NCBI GenBank assembly: GCA_024220525.1
Contig: JAMYWO010000023.1
Coordinates: 177,444-238,086, forward strand
DNA from: Cochliopodium minus
Taxonomy: Eukaryota > Discosea > Himatismenida > Cochliopodiidae
Direction of reading: 5' to 3'
Length of the DNA: 60,643 nucleotides
This document shows, one piece after another, positions 23,550-36,479 of this stretch (position 1 is the first letter of the stretch; the number at the start of each line of letters is the position of its first letter). The translations under genes were made by a program, and so were the position numbers. The notes beneath the pieces were generated by a model. The model saw nothing but the letters and a program-made list of their open reading frames with translations. It was not told where the DNA came from and did not search any database.

Positions 23550-25324
23550 ATGAATGGAAAGAATATATTGTTATTAATACTCATTTATCTCAACATGTTA
23601 TGCCAAGGGATGAAATATAGGATCAATGGGGATAGAACTGAATTTGAATTGGAATCATATCCCTTCGAAGGCAACAAAATCAAGAAAATACCTGATGATT
23701 TTAAGGGGTTACTATTTCCTTTAACTTTGGATTTTTATAAGGGATCATTATCAAGTATACAAACCTGCAAAAATGTCAATAATACATTGGTAGAGCTATT
23801 TCATGCTAAATTTTAATTTTTTTTTTTTTCAAAATTTCAAATCACATAGTTAATGGGAAATATCGCTTTGGTGGGAATAGGAAATAGGTAAATCAATTTG
23901 ATTTTAGTTCGTATAATAAATAAAGTATCAGAAATTATTAATTAAAAATTAAATATTTTAAAAAAAATTTTTAAAAAATAAATTATATTAATTTTTTAAG
24001 ATGCCCCATTGAAAGGCATGTTGAAATAGCTCAACAAGCAGGAGCTGTCGGGGCTGTAATAATTGGAACATGGAGCACTTGTAACTTTAGAGATCAGTAT
24101 AATGCAAAATACAAAAATAACATCCCAGCAATTTGTATTGATGTAGATAACAAAAGTAAAAAATAAATAATATTTTAAGAATTAATAATTACCAATAAAA
24201 AATTTTTGAAAAGATCTGAATCTTTTGATTTTCAGAATGTTTAATAATACAGTAATTGTTAATTTTAATTCGACTACAAACCCTGCAAGAAGAATAAATA
24301 GAGGAGAAGTTGTTTTTTCTCAGATATTTTTCATAGGATCCTTCGCTGCTCTTATCATTTTCAACTCAAAAACCATACTAGATTCTCTTAAAAGAGAAAA
24401 AGATTACATCACTTTTTCAAAAATAATATTGTCGTTAGTTTTATTTAGTAAAAAAAAAAAAAAATTAATTTTATCATTTATTTTTTAATTCTAGCTGATA
24501 TATTTTCATTAATTCTTTTCGTTGACCCTAATGGACATTATCCCGTTTATAAAAACTATCAGTTTTTCGTAGTATTGCCTATAATGTCTAACATTCCTGC
24601 CTTCACAGTGCTCATTCTAGTCAGTTTCTACTTCCTCAAAGTCATTTTGAAAACAAACACAAAGATAAATAAATATATGAAAATATTTTATTTAATTGGT
24701 TTTTTAATGTGGTAAAATTGAGAATATTTTCAAATAAATCTGAATACTTTAATTTTATTAACAAATTTTTTAAGGGCATTAGAAACAATTTCTTACATTA
24801 CAACACTTTCTTTCCTCTGTGTCTGGGAACTTCAATTAACTAGTCTCATTCTTGCTACGAAAATTATAACGGTGATTGTGTTCGGTATAGACTTTCTAAT
24901 ATTCATTGCAAGATCAATCTTTGTTATAAGAACACTCACTTATTTCTCAAGCTCGGAAGAAGACCAAAAAAAGAGGAAAAAACTAAGTTTTTTAAGATTT
25001 TGGATATTGGTTGGTAAAATGAAAATATTGAAACTTAATTACAATTTTTTGTTTTTATTTTGTTTTAAAATTTCTGATTTTCAATTTATTTTCAATTAGT
25101 GGTATTTGGGATTTTCTTTGCACTAATTTCAGCAGTAATGTACGCAGCAGGATATGAAAGTAAAAAAAGTTTTTAAACAAAAAGTTTTAAATTTTATATG
25201 AATTATTATTTTAGAAAGCCCACAAGGTTACATGCTTTCAACCATTTTAAGGTATTTTGGATACACTGTATCCTCATTAGGATTAATTTTTCTTTTTGGA
25301 CCTCACAGCTCAGAAAAAAAATGA
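23550..25324 (+). CDS. PA-domain seven-transmembrane protein
   Basis: Start at 23550 gives a signal peptide (MNGKNILLLILIYLNMLCQG). The ectodomain contains a protease-associated (PA) fold signature across three exons: LMGNIALVGIGNR, CPIERHVEIAQQAGAVGAVI, NNIPAICIDV. About seven hydrophobic segments follow, split over exons (VVFSQIFFIGSFAALIIF; ADIFSLILFVDPNGH; FFVVLPIMSNIPAF; ALETISYITTLSFLCVW; TVIVFGIDFLIFIA; VVFGIFFALISAVMYAAGY; STILRYFGYTVSSLGLIFLF). Exons are joined by small GT..AG introns, ending at 25324. The membrane part recalls the THH1/TOM1/TOM3 and GPR137 class (DPxGxxP between helices), but I am not sure. Likely a plasma-membrane or endolysosomal receptor-like protein. The EGF-7TM protein at 50.7 kb has the same overall plan. 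Confidence 0.65.
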
Positions 25325-25441
25325 AAAAAAATGTTTTTTTAAAAAAAATGTAAAAATAAATAATAGTTAATTTTTCAAGATTTATTTGATTTTTATGAGA
25401 GAATTTTTCTTTTTCTATTATTTTTATTTTATTTTACTTTT

Positions 25442-25978
25442 TTAGTTATTTTTTTCTATCTTCACAATTTGCCTTTTTTGTACAATATATTTGTTGTCTA
25501 ATTCTACTTCAAATTTTCTCTTTCTCTTCAACACAGATTCCCATACCTTTATGTCTACTTGCAAATCATATTTCTTGATGCTGGTAATCTCATCTACTGC
25601 TTTGATGTATTCCTCTTTTTCTTTCTTTATGGAGTTTACATTTCTGATTTGTTGTTGGTTGTTCTGAATTAAATAAAAAATTAATATTCAATATTTTATG
25701 TAAAAAAAAAAAATTATATTTACATTCCATAAATTATTGAGGTCATTCAATGTCCTATCCGATCTTTCTTTTGTCCTGTTCGCTTTGGATTCAATCACTT
25801 GGAGATATTCTTGGGATTTCTGTACCAATCCAGTTATGGTGCTGTATACCTTCTCTATATTCTCTTTATTGTTGTTATTGATCATATCTGGCAATAATTT
25901 GACGAGATTATCTATAGAATTCAAACAATCATTGACCTTTTTGATAGATTTGTTCTCCACTGTAAGATTCTCCTTCAT
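25442..25978 (-). CDS. small coiled-coil protein
   Basis: Two exons, 25978 to about 25722 and about 25665-25442, give about 160 residues. The sequence is almost all charged helix (KENIEKVYSTITGLVQKSQ; KKEKEEYIKAVDEITSI) with no Pro-rich or membrane region. Length and composition resemble small subunits of tethering or BLOC/BORC-type complexes, but no family motif is recognised. Convergent with the PA-7TM gene, 117 bases away. Confidence 0.5.
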
Positions 25979-26240
25979 TTTTTTGTTTATATTTTATAAT
26001 TTTTATTTTAATATTTATATTGAGGGATTCAAATTGGAAACTAGAGAATTCTCACACTTTATATTTCCATTATTCTTGAAGGAATGTAATTTGGAATATT
26101 CAAATAAAATAATTAAAAGCAAAAAAAAACTAATAAAGAAAGTTTTCAAAATCATGCCTTTGGTTTATCAAGTGATTTAATCAAACAAAAAAATTCTATA
26201 ATAATGACAAATTTGGATGTTCAGAAAATGGATGGCCGCA

Positions 26241-27960
26241 TTAGTTGCGAAAACCTCCCATGGTGTTGTTTCCATTTGGATTGAATCCAAGATTAGGATT
26301 ATAATACACGGGTTGGTTGCTGTTATTTTTTAAAGAAAAGATGAGAAGAGGAATGATTAAAGTGGATATATTGAATAATCAATCCAAATCAAATGATAAT
26401 GAATGTAATGATGAGATATTGATTATATTGATGAAATTGATATAGTGGATCAAAAATATATTTCAAAAAAGTTTTTTTTTACCCTAAATTATTTCCGTTA
26501 ATGTTTCCAGAAGTAACATAATTTTGATTTTGATAGCCGACATTCATATTGACATTGACATTGGGATTGATCATGGGGCGGATGTTATAATTAGGCTTGT
26601 TCTGGATTTGTTGTTGCTGCATAGAGTTCATGGGGGTCATCAAATTCAACTGAGGTTGAGATTGAGGAGTGATGGGCTTGGCATACAAAGAAAGGAGCTG
26701 ATCCTTGGAGATGGAGGAATTGTTCTGTTGAACAGGAGCCAACAAAGGATTAACCGGTTGGTTCTGTTGTTGCTGTTGTTGAAATAATAATTGTTGTTGT
26801 TGCAATTGTTGTTGCTGTTGGAATAATAATTGCTGTTGTTGATTATTTTGTTGCTGTTGATTATTTTGTTGTTGTTGAAATAATTGCTTTTGATTGAAAA
26901 AAAAAAATTAGTGTCAAAAAAAGGGAATACAATGTATCTTTTTGAATTGATTAATCAAAGTAAAGATATAATGTTGATATGAAAAAAAATTTCATAATAA
27001 TAATCAAATTTATAGGAAATTTTTACATTATTTTGAAATGATTGTTGTTGATTGCTTTGTTGTTGTTGGAATGGATTGGTGTTTGGATTGGTGTTATGTT
27101 GCACATTGAGGAAGCTGAGGAGAGTCTCTTGTTGTTGTGGTTGTTGTTGTACTTGAGGTTGAGAATGTGTTCTATTTACTTGCACGTTTTGTTGAACATT
27201 ATTGATCTTGTTTGGAGTAGTTTGGTTGTGTTGAGGTGATTTTTGATTATCAGATTTCTAAATTGGAGTTTATTTAATTTGGTGGATAATAGTATATTTC
27301 AAATTGGTCGAATTTGTAACCAATATTAATAATAATACAAAGAATTATATATGGTAGTTTTCTATTTACCTTTCTCAACCATTTTTTTCTTTCATATTTG
27401 TCTCTTATAAATTGTTCCATTTCACTATAAAAAACATATTATTTTGAGTATCAAATATATTTAAGGGATGATTATATTTTCAAAATTTATTAAATTTCTT
27501 ACTAATCATCTGATGATAATGGTCTTGAATGTTCAGGCAAATTATGTTCATACATTCTTTTTGCCCTTGCATTCCCTATTTTCTTAAATTGCTAAATAAT
27601 TATTGTAAGAAAAATATTAAAGAGGAAATTAAAAATTTTTTGAAAGCGAAATATACATCCACTTGATCTCTTGTCCATTTATCCAATGTGATACTTTTTA
27701 CTTTTGAAATATGGGTTCCTGATATAAAATAAAATATTATAAAATAAATTTTTTTATTTTCAACGATGATATATTAAATTTGAACAATGGAACTCACCCA
27801 TCTTTCTATGAATTCCAGAACATCTTATACATACAAATATTCCAAGATTTGTGGAGCACCATCTTGGCCCTCTTGCACCACAATCAGCACAGCTTTTATT
27901 CTCTTCCATATCGCACATTCTCTCCAAGTTCTCCTTTTGATATTCCTCATCTTTGGACAT
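26241..27960 (-). CDS. ArfGAP, SMAP-like, with Gln-rich tail
   Basis: Starts [11 protein letters not shown] at 27960. The ArfGAP zinc finger is complete: [31 protein letters not shown], then, in the next exon, [19 protein letters not shown] with the conserved GIFVC..RxSGIHR arginine-finger context. A following exon gives [15 protein letters not shown], typical of SMAP/stromal-membrane ArfGAPs. The C-terminal half is a low-complexity Gln/Asn tail (runs of Q3-Q7) with NPLLAP and DQLLSLY segments that may act as clathrin-type binding motifs. It should stimulate GTP hydrolysis by Arf at endosome or Golgi membranes. The window also encodes an Arf-like GTPase at its left end, but that one lacks the catalytic Gln. 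Confidence 0.9.
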
Positions 27961-28175
27961 TTTAAGTTAAATTTATGTTATTTAAAAATTCCCTTTCTAT
28001 TTTTTTTTTTTTTTTTTTTTTGAAAATATTTATGAAAATAAACTGTTATTTGAATGATGAAAATAGATTTTCAAATAACCCAAATCAAGCTTGGAATTTC
28101 TTTAATTTTTGTCTTGAATTAATTTTAACTTTTAATTTTTTCAAAATATAAAAAATTAAAAATGAAAAAAAAAAT

Positions 28176-29534
28176 TTAGTTTTTAATAGAATAGTTGATA
28201 ATGATATATACAATAGGACGAGGCAACTTCCCATATTTTCTCCTAACAAAACAAAAGTAAAATCAATCATAAGTAAAAAAGGTAAATATTTACCTAGATC
28301 TCAAAGCATAAAGGGCACGGATAAAACTTTCGATCATTTCTCTTTTAGGTTTTGAAAAAAGTCTGTGAAGTTCTATTATTAAAAAAAATGTAAATGAAGG
28401 GGAAAAAAAAAAAGATTAATAAAAATACCTTCCGACCAATCTTTATTTGCTATCAAATTAAAGAATCAATATTTAAAGATAAAAAAATTAATAAAATAAA
28501 TAAATTATGAAAAATAAAAAAGAAAAAATTATTTTACACATCTTGCAATACCAAACTGCATTGTAAAAAAGCTGGTACGATTCAGTACAAGACCAATGAT
28601 TAAATCCAATCTTAAAAATAGATTATTGTCTCTATCTTATTAATTTATTAAAAAACTTTTTTTTTACACTAACAATCTTTCCGAGCCCAACTGATTTTTC
28701 TGCTCCCAAAATATCTCCGTTGGAATAATAACCTATTTAAATGAATCTACTTGAAAAGCAAAAATTTTTAAAAAATACCAATGACAGTTGAGCCTTTTGT
28801 TAACTTTTTAAAGGAAAGACAATGAGTCTCTTTAAACTGTCCAATACCATTTAAAATTGGATGTTTATTTGGGTTAGACTCAGAAGAAACTATATACTAA
28901 ATTGATTTTAAAAAGAAGTTTAATATATATTTGAAAAATTGTTTCAATCACCTGTCTGTGAGTAAAATGACTTGTTGGTTCTACAGGGTGATCAAACTCT
29001 CCACCAAAGCAATACTTCCCACCAGATTGTTGGGTTGCTTTAAAATATAGATTAATTTTTTTTTTTTGATTGTTTTGATTTTACCTCTACATGCAAGTAA
29101 ACAACCTTTCAATAATTTTGATTATTTTTTTAATTTTTTTTTCTTATTCAAATCCAATTTTATTTTATACCTCCATTCTAATTAATTCCATATTCATTTA
29201 GAAAAAATCTTTCAAAAAAAATAATAATACCTTGACATAATTCATCAAATCCTTTTCCAATTGGGATTTATTTTCCTATATGCAATCAATATTATAAATC
29301 AATTCTTCTAAATAAGCATAATAATACCCAATCATTTACTGTATGACATACTATTACATCATATTTGATTAATTCTTCATATTTGAGTTGATTTTTGTTA
29401 AAATTTATCACTTCGCAATTTTTAGTTGAGAAATGTGAATTAGGGAAAGATTCTTGATAATTATGACCTAAACTATGGAGAATAAGAAATTTAACATTTT
29501 CTTCAATCTCTTCTTTTGTGATCCTATCTCTCAT
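28176..29534 (-). CDS. ThuA-like (class I amidotransferase-fold) protein with F-box-like C-terminus
   Basis: About ten small exons. Start at 29534 (MRDRITKEEIEEN). The body reads as a ThuA/GATase-1-like fold: LILHSLGHNYQ, YDVIVCHTVNDW, DLMNYVKNGGCLLACRATQ, GGKYCFGGEFDHPVEPTSH, NKHPILNGIGQF, GRIVSIGFNHW and FYNAVWYC. The NGG-CLLACR stretch needs a 7-nt microexon, AATGGAG (29171-29177), to keep frame. The last two exons add a separate helical module (REMIESFIRALYALR then YGKLPRPIVYIIINYSIK) that closely resembles the C-termini of the ankyrin and RCC1 proteins. ThuA-fold proteins bind sugars or other small molecules, and several are non-enzymatic; the reaction here is unknown. It diverges from EB1 over 246 bases. 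Confidence 0.65.
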
Positions 29535-29780
29535 TTTTTTTTATTTAAACTTTTATTGCTTTGTTTTAATTATTAAGGAATCATTCCTTTCACAATATTT
29601 AACTATATAGATGAGTTCTTTTAATTTGAAAGTATTATCGGAAAAATTCTCCATTCAAAAATTTATTGCGCAATTTTAATAATTTAAAGCAAAATTCAAC
29701 TGCCTTTTTAAAATAAAATTAAAAAAAATTAAAAGATATATTGAAAAGGAAGCAAGAAGAATATTTTTAAAAAATATATA

Positions 29781-31150
29781 ATGTCTGAAACATTTGGAAT
29801 GATGTCTGGTAAATATATTATTAAAAGAGAAAGATTATAAAGGGTGCATTTTGAGTGAACTTTATAATTTTCTCATATATTGAACAATTTAACATAATAC
29901 CAAGTAATATTTTATTTTATATAAAAGGTGCCTACTTTGTTGGGAGAAAAGAACTATTATCATGGCTTAATGAATTGTTATATTTGAGTTATACAAAGGT
30001 GGAACAATGTGCGAGCGGGGCAGCACATTTGCAAATAATGGATGTAATTCATCCAGGAAAGGTTCCATTGAGCAAAGTTAATTTTAATGGTATAAATTCT
30101 TTACAAAATTAAATATTTGGCCTTAAATATTTGATTGGAAAATAAATTGTATTATATTTGTTCATTCTCTTTATATATCTTATTAATAGGCCAAATATAT
30201 CTTTTATAAAATCCTTTTTTTGATTAATCTAACATAGAACTTTATCAAAAATATGATATGATGAAATTAAGCAACCCAAACCTATGAATTCGTTGAAAAT
30301 TTCAAGATATTGCAAAAGGTTTTCAAATCAGTGGGGTTGGAAAGACAAATAGATGTGCCTAGTCTCATCAGAGCGAAATATCAAGATAATTTGGAATTCT
30401 TGCAATGGATAAAGTGTTACTTTGAAAAATGTGGAGGACCGAGCATAGAATACGATGCAGAAGCAAAAAGAAAAGAAGCTGGTGTATCAGTGAATGTAAA
30501 ATGTGGAGGTAGAGGTTCATCTGGAAAAGTTACCACCCCACCATCAAAGCCATCATCCAGAGATAGATCCATCTCTACTCCGAGTGTAAGACAAACTACT
30601 CCCACTGTTACATCCACTTCATCAAGCAGGACTATTTCCTCTACTCCATCCATACATAAGCCAACCACAACTTCCACCAAACCCACAACTTCCACTACAA
30701 GAACAAGTGTGAGTACAACAAGACCTACAACTTCAACAACTTCCTCATCAAGGTAACATAAATTATTTATTTCAATTATTCTTCAAATTTAATTGTTTAT
30801 TAACGATCATTTTTTTTTAAAGGATTCCTAATTCAAGAAGCACTATTAGCACAAGTATCCCTAAGACTTCATCTAAGAGCACTGAAGAGAAATTAAAAGA
30901 GAAAGAAGAAAAGATCACCAACCTTTCCAATCAATTGAAGGAGCTCAATCTCATTGTTGAAGCATTGGGCAAAGAAAGAGATTTCTATTTCAATAGATTG
31001 AGGAATGTAGAGATCTTCTGTCAAACCTATCCTGAATCTGGAAATGATATTATACAAGATATAGAAAAGATCCTTTATTCAACTGAAGAAAATACTCTCA
31101 AAGTTGATTTCCATGATCAACCCGAAAATAAGGATGATGATACTTTTTAA
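29781..31150 (+). CDS. EB1-family microtubule plus-end tracking protein
   Basis: Exons: 29781 to about 29808, about 29928-30090, about 30277-30753 and about 30822-31150. The N-terminal CH domain is clear: GRKELLSWLNELL, TKVEQCASGAAHLQIMD, NFKILQKVFKSVG, KYQDNLEFLQWIKCYF. A Ser/Thr/Pro-rich basic linker follows, then the EBH coiled coil (KERDFYFNRLRNVEIFCQ, DIEKILYST). The acidic tail ends DDDTF with a terminal aromatic, comparable to the EEY/F tail that CAP-Gly proteins read. The protein should bind growing microtubule ends. The linker has many ST repeats, likely phospho-regulated. All hallmark residues of the family appear intact. Confidence 0.95.
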
Positions 31151-31462
31151 TTAAAGTATTTATCTCCTATAATAAAATTTGTTTTCATTGTTATTCTGAC
31201 TATTTATATCACAATTCTTTGCTCATATTTTTTTTTTTTTAGAAATAAATATTAACTTGTCCTGAAAAATAAAAAAGAATCTAATTAAGATTGGATAACT
31301 TAAAGTGATTGGTTTCAAATAATTGATAAATAGGAAAAAAATATCAAATATTTCATAAAGTGAAGAGAAAAAATATTTATATTTTTTTTTTTTATTATAT
31401 TTTGAACAAACAAAAAAATTAAAAGGAAAAAAATAAATAATCCTCAAAATAAAAAAGAATTA
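31151..31462. other. intergenic spacer, EB1 to ATAD2-like
   Basis: About 310 AT-rich bases between two genes on the same strand. It must hold the EB1 3' end and the promoter of the next gene. No conserved signal recognised. Confidence 0.5.
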
Positions 31463-34400
31463 ATGGATGATAGTGAGTATAGCGATTATGAAGAAAATAA
31501 TTATAAAAGACCAAGAAGATCAAATAGAAGAAGAAGAGGAAGAAATTCACTCATACAAAAAAAATCAAATTGGGTTTACATTTTTTTTTATTATTTTTCA
31601 ATCTTGATTTGCTTTTTTTGAAAACTAATCATTCCCGAAATTAATTAATAATCTTGAATAAACATTATATTTGGAGATTAAACTCATATTTATGTCATTA
31701 TATTCATATTTTGATTGGATATAAATCGTTATTTTGTCAGTATTTTTTTTAATTTGACTGTTTATTATTTTTCTCTGTTTATAAAATTATATTTTTTAAA
31801 AAAATGTGTATAGATTGAAGATGATGAAGACATAGAATATGAAGAAAGTTTTCAACAAAGTTTTGATGATGAAGAGGATGAGATAAGCGTAGAATTGAAA
31901 CCAAGAAGATCAAAAAGAAATAAAGTAGATGAGAATGTGGAAAATGAAAATAGGAGATATCAGACAAGAACAAGAAGACAAGCAAATAAGAGGGATGATT
32001 TTATAGTATATGATGAAGAAAACGAGGACGATTTCATCAATCAAGAAATAAAGGTTGAAACTTCAAAGAGACCACAAAGAACATCTTCAAGAAGAGGGAA
32101 TAATAATGTATCTTTTGTTCAAGATTTTGAAGAGGAAAAGGAAGAGGTTCCATTGATGGAGGGGGTAAAAGAAGAAGAAGAATATATTCCCAAAAAGGAT
32201 TCTCGTCAGGAGAGAAGGGATAATAGAATTGAGAAAAGGAATGATAATGTAATTGAAAACAATATTAATGGAGAAGAGGTTATAAATGTAAGATTTTTTG
32301 AAGGAAAATGGGAATATTATTTATCTAATTGTTAATCAGAATTTTATATCTCTTCATTATCATCTATTCTTTCCATTTTCATCAACAAATTTTAATTTCA
32401 TCAGAATAATCAACAAAATAACGATATTCCTATCATACCACCATCCAATATACAAATACCCAAAAATATGAAAAAGGATGATGACGAATATACTCCCATG
32501 AGCTCTGAGGAAGAGGAGATCTATCAAATCGAGAAGAGGAACTTTTCTGGAAGGAATACAAGATCCAGAAGGGAAGATAATGACAATGATGAGCCAAGAA
32601 GGAGTGGAAGAACGAAAAAGAATGTCCAAAGATATACTCCCATCAAAAAAACAGGATTGAATCCAAGAATGGGAGGAAATACAAATATCTACAAGGTAAA
32701 ATTCATACGATCGGAACTTTATCAATATAATTCCTTTATTTTACTTTTTCTTTTTGTCTTGATATTTTAAAATAATAGGGATTGACTGATGAACAAATCT
32801 TTGAGATGAAACAAGCAGAGAAGCTTCATTACCAGAAATCTTTAATTGCCCCTGTTAACGGAGAAAACCCATCGAGAGTGCCTTTCAAATCCTCTGCATG
32901 GCAAAAAGCAGATATTGATCCAATGAGCATAGATCAGTCGATTACTTTTGATTCCATTGGTGGCTTGGATCATCACATCAAATCCTTGAAAGAGATGGTT
33001 ATCTTGCCTTTACTTTATCCTGAAGTGTTCAAAAAGTTTTCTTTGTCTCCACCCAAAGGAGGTAACAAACAAACTAATTTTTCCACAAGTTGATTATCCT
33101 AAAAATATTTTTTAAACTACTTTTTAGTTTTATTTTATGGACCTCCAGGTATACAAAATTTGAAATTACGAAAATTTAAAACTTTAAAATTTTATTAAAG
33201 GTACTGGTAAAACTTTAGTGGCAAGAGCTTTGGCTAATTCTTGTTCTCAAGCGGGAAGGAAAGTCAACTTTTTCATGAGAAAGGGAGCGGATTGTTTGTC
33301 CAAATGGGTGGGTGAAGCGGAAAGACAACTGAGGATATTATTCGATCAGGCCTACAGAATGCAGCCGTCCATCATCTTTTTTGACGAAATAGACGGTCTT
33401 GCACCTGTGCGTTCCTCCAAACAAGAACAAATCCATAGTTCGATTGTTTCTACTTTGTTAGCTTTGCTTGATGGTCTTGATGATAGAGGACAAGTTGTTG
33501 TTATTGGTGCTACAAATAGGATAGACAACATTGATCCTGCTTTGAGAAGACCAGGGAGATTTGATCGTGAGTTTCTCTTCAATTTGCCTCCCAAAGAAGC
33601 ACGTAGGGACATTTTGACCATTCACACCAAATCTTGGAACCCTCCTCCATCTGAAAAGATAATCGAGTTTATTTCGGAGAAAACAGTGGGGTATTGTGGT
33701 GCGGATTTGAAGGCTTTGTGTGCAGAGGCTACGCTCAGAGCTCTTAGAAGAATCTATCCTCAAGTTTATTCTTCAAACAGTAAGTTGTTAGTAGACTTGA
33801 AGAAAATATCGATTATTGAAGAAGATTTCCTTCGTGCCACCAAAGAAATTGTTCCTTGCTCTTTCAGATCTTCTGTTGTTAATGTTGCTTCTTTGTCCGA
33901 GGAGTTGAGACCGTTACTCAACCCAGAATTGGACAAGATCATGGAAGTGATCCACAAGATATTTGTTCCGAGAAGTGCCTACAAGTTTGAAAGGAAAGAA
34001 GATAACGATGACAAAGTGGATAATCACGAAACACATGGAAACAAAAAGTTTTTTCTTGGAGATGAGTTTTTACAATTCAAAATTTTCACGCATCGCCCAA
34101 GACTCATCTTGTATGGAAAAGAAGGTTTGGGACAAGGCATCCTTGCATCTGCAATCTTGAACGTTTTGGAGAGGTTTCCCATGTTCTCACTAGACCTGGC
34201 TTCGATCTACATGAACTTATCTTCGCACACACTTGAAGAATGTGTTGTACAAGCTTTCCAAGAAGCCAAGAAGAAATCTCCTTCCATCATTTACATTCCT
34301 AACATTGACAGTTGGTGGGCTGTCGCTTCTTCTTCTCTCAAACTTGTTCTCATCAACTTGTTGAACGATTTGGACCCTTCCATGCCCATCTTCTTGTTTT

Positions 34401-36422
34401 CCACTTGCATTTGCCCCACCTTCAATAGTTTGGACCCTACCCTCCAAAACTTGTTCACTACTGATTATTTGCTTAACAGTCCAACCAAGGAACAAAGGAA
34501 ATCTTTCTTTGACAATCTCTTAAAGATATCTTGTGAACCAATCTATGTCAGGTAAAATTTATTTATTTTTTTATTTTTATTTTTATTTATTTTTTTATTT
34601 TTTATTTTTATTTATTTTTATTTTTTATTTTTTATTTTTATTTTCATTTTTATTTTTCATTTTGATATTTCATTTATTTTCATTCTTTTCAAAGACATAC
34701 TTACAACCCTCCTCCATTACCACTTGCGGAAATAGTTGTTAGCGAAGAGGACAAGAAGAAAGACGAAGAGGAACAGTTAGAACACATCAAGGAGTTCAGG
34801 CTCACTCTCAGGGAGCTCCTCCTTTCTCTCATCAGCAAGAAAAAGTACTACATTTTTATCAGACCTGTTGATCCTTACGATCATCCTACTTACTATGAAG
34901 TTATCAAGAATCCACTTTGTCTCAACATGATGGCAATAAGAATTGAAAATAATAAGTACAGGTAAAAGATTTTTTTTATTTTTTATTTTTTTATTTTTAT
35001 TTTTTAAATATTTCCTTTTTATTTTTTTTTTATTTTTTTTTTTTCATTATTAGATCCCTCCAAGAGTTTTTTGATGACATAAAACTAATTGTGAGCAATG
35101 CACAACTCTTCAACCCCATAGAAGATACCAGCATGATCTACTTCAAAGCTCAATCACTGCTTGAAGACGCAGAAAGCATGATCTCGAAAATGAAAAAGAA
35201 ACTCTCCGTTCAGAAGATGGAGAAGATTATGCAGACAGTAGACTTGAACATCTTGAACCAACTCAAGAATATCAATACGAACAATACTGATTTGAATGTG
35301 AGCGGAGTTAATTTGAATGTGAGCGGGGTTAATTTGGACACAAGTGGGGTTGATTTGGGTAACAACAATGTTAACAATGGTGGTGTTGTTGATGGCACTA
35401 ATAACAGCAATATTGATCCAAATCAATATGATAATATCAACAGGTAAACTTTTTAAATTTCTTTTTTAAATTTTTATTATTTTTAAATTTAAAATTTTAA
35501 ATAAATTTATTTTTAATCAATTTATTTTTCAAAAACGAAGGTTCAATGTTCAACAACAGCCAAATCAATTCCCTTACAACCTTTTGAATACCACAAACAA
35601 CAACTCTTCTGACTCCATCCCTTATAACAATAACAACAATGTAAATAATGTTAATAACAACTTCAACAATGTCAATAATGTCAATAACAACTTTAACAAC
35701 ACAAACTATCCCAANNNNNNNNNNNNNNNNNNNNNNNNNNNNNNNNNNNNNNNNNNNNNNNNNNNNNNNNNNNNNNNNNNNNNNNNNNNNNNNNNNNNNN
35801 NNNNNNNNNNNNNNAACAACAATTTAACCAACAATACCAATGTGAACAACTTACCTAACAGTAACAACACTTACGGAAACAATGTCAATTACATTAACAA
35901 CGACAACATTGTCCAAAACAACCAAGTTTACAGCAACTCCAACACCTTTCAGACAAACAACCAGACATCTGAATTACCCATCTTTCCAAAGTCTTCCAGT
36001 CTCGACTTTATCATCAACAAAGATGATAACAATGTCCCAATCAACAACGACAACAAAGTTAACAACAATGATACTCTTAGTTTGTCCCCAACTAAAGTTG
36101 TCAAAAGTACTCAAAATTCTCCAAAAACAAACAGTGATGTCATAGAAAACAATGGTAAAGATTTTTTCTTTTAATTTTTTTTTCAAATTAAATTTTTTTG
36201 AAAGATATGATTGATGAAAAAGAGGATTTGGAAGTTTTGGTTGACAAAGGTAAGTTGGATCTTCTTAGTGAGACTTTGGTCAACAAAACCAACGATTACT
36301 CTGTCGATTCTTTGCACAATCTTTTCATCATCATCCGAAAGATCATTTACACTTACCAATCTGAAAAGGATAAAACTCAATTGTTGAATGAAATTTCTGA
36401 ATTTATAGATAAAAATTTATAA
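31463..36422 (+). CDS. bromodomain AAA ATPase, ATAD2/Yta7 type
   Basis: N-terminal exons are acidic/basic and intrinsically disordered (EDDEDIEYEE, KPRRSKRNK). The AAA1 module begins ITFDSIGGLDHHIKSLKEM; Walker A is split over three exons (..KGV|LFYGPPG|TGKT, the middle exon 33128-33148 being 21 nt); Walker B is IIFFDEIDGLAP; sensor and Arg fingers are GATNRIDNIDPALRRPGRFDRE. A degenerate second AAA domain follows (LILYGKEGLGQG; no Walker A Lys-Thr), then a bromodomain-like region (LLLSLISKKKYYIFIRPVDP.., YYEVIKNPLCLNMM, FNP). The tail has three NVSGV-type tandem repeats and a long Asn-rich stretch interrupted by a scaffold gap. Yta7/ATAD2 proteins act on histone H3-H4 in chromatin. The bromodomain Asn is seen only as QLFNP. 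Confidence 0.93.
35715..35814. other. 100-N scaffold gap in Asn-rich coding repeat
   Basis: The gap lies inside an AAC/AAT-rich exon of the ATAD2-like gene. Both flanks read in the same frame as poly-Asn. Gap length is nominal, so the real repeat length is unknown. Confidence 0.95.
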
Positions 36423-36479
36423 ATATTAAAGAAAAAAATCTAACTTTATTTAATTTAATTTTTATTTCATTTTTATTTT

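Noticed and set aside
26330-26480. TGATGA-containing ArfGAP intron as another C/D snoRNA
   Set aside because: No CTGA D box at a suitable distance and no terminal stem on either strand.
30417-30695. Minus-strand open frame opposite the EB1 linker
   Set aside because: It is a shadow of the Ser/Thr-rich coding exon; EB1 domains on the plus strand explain the region.
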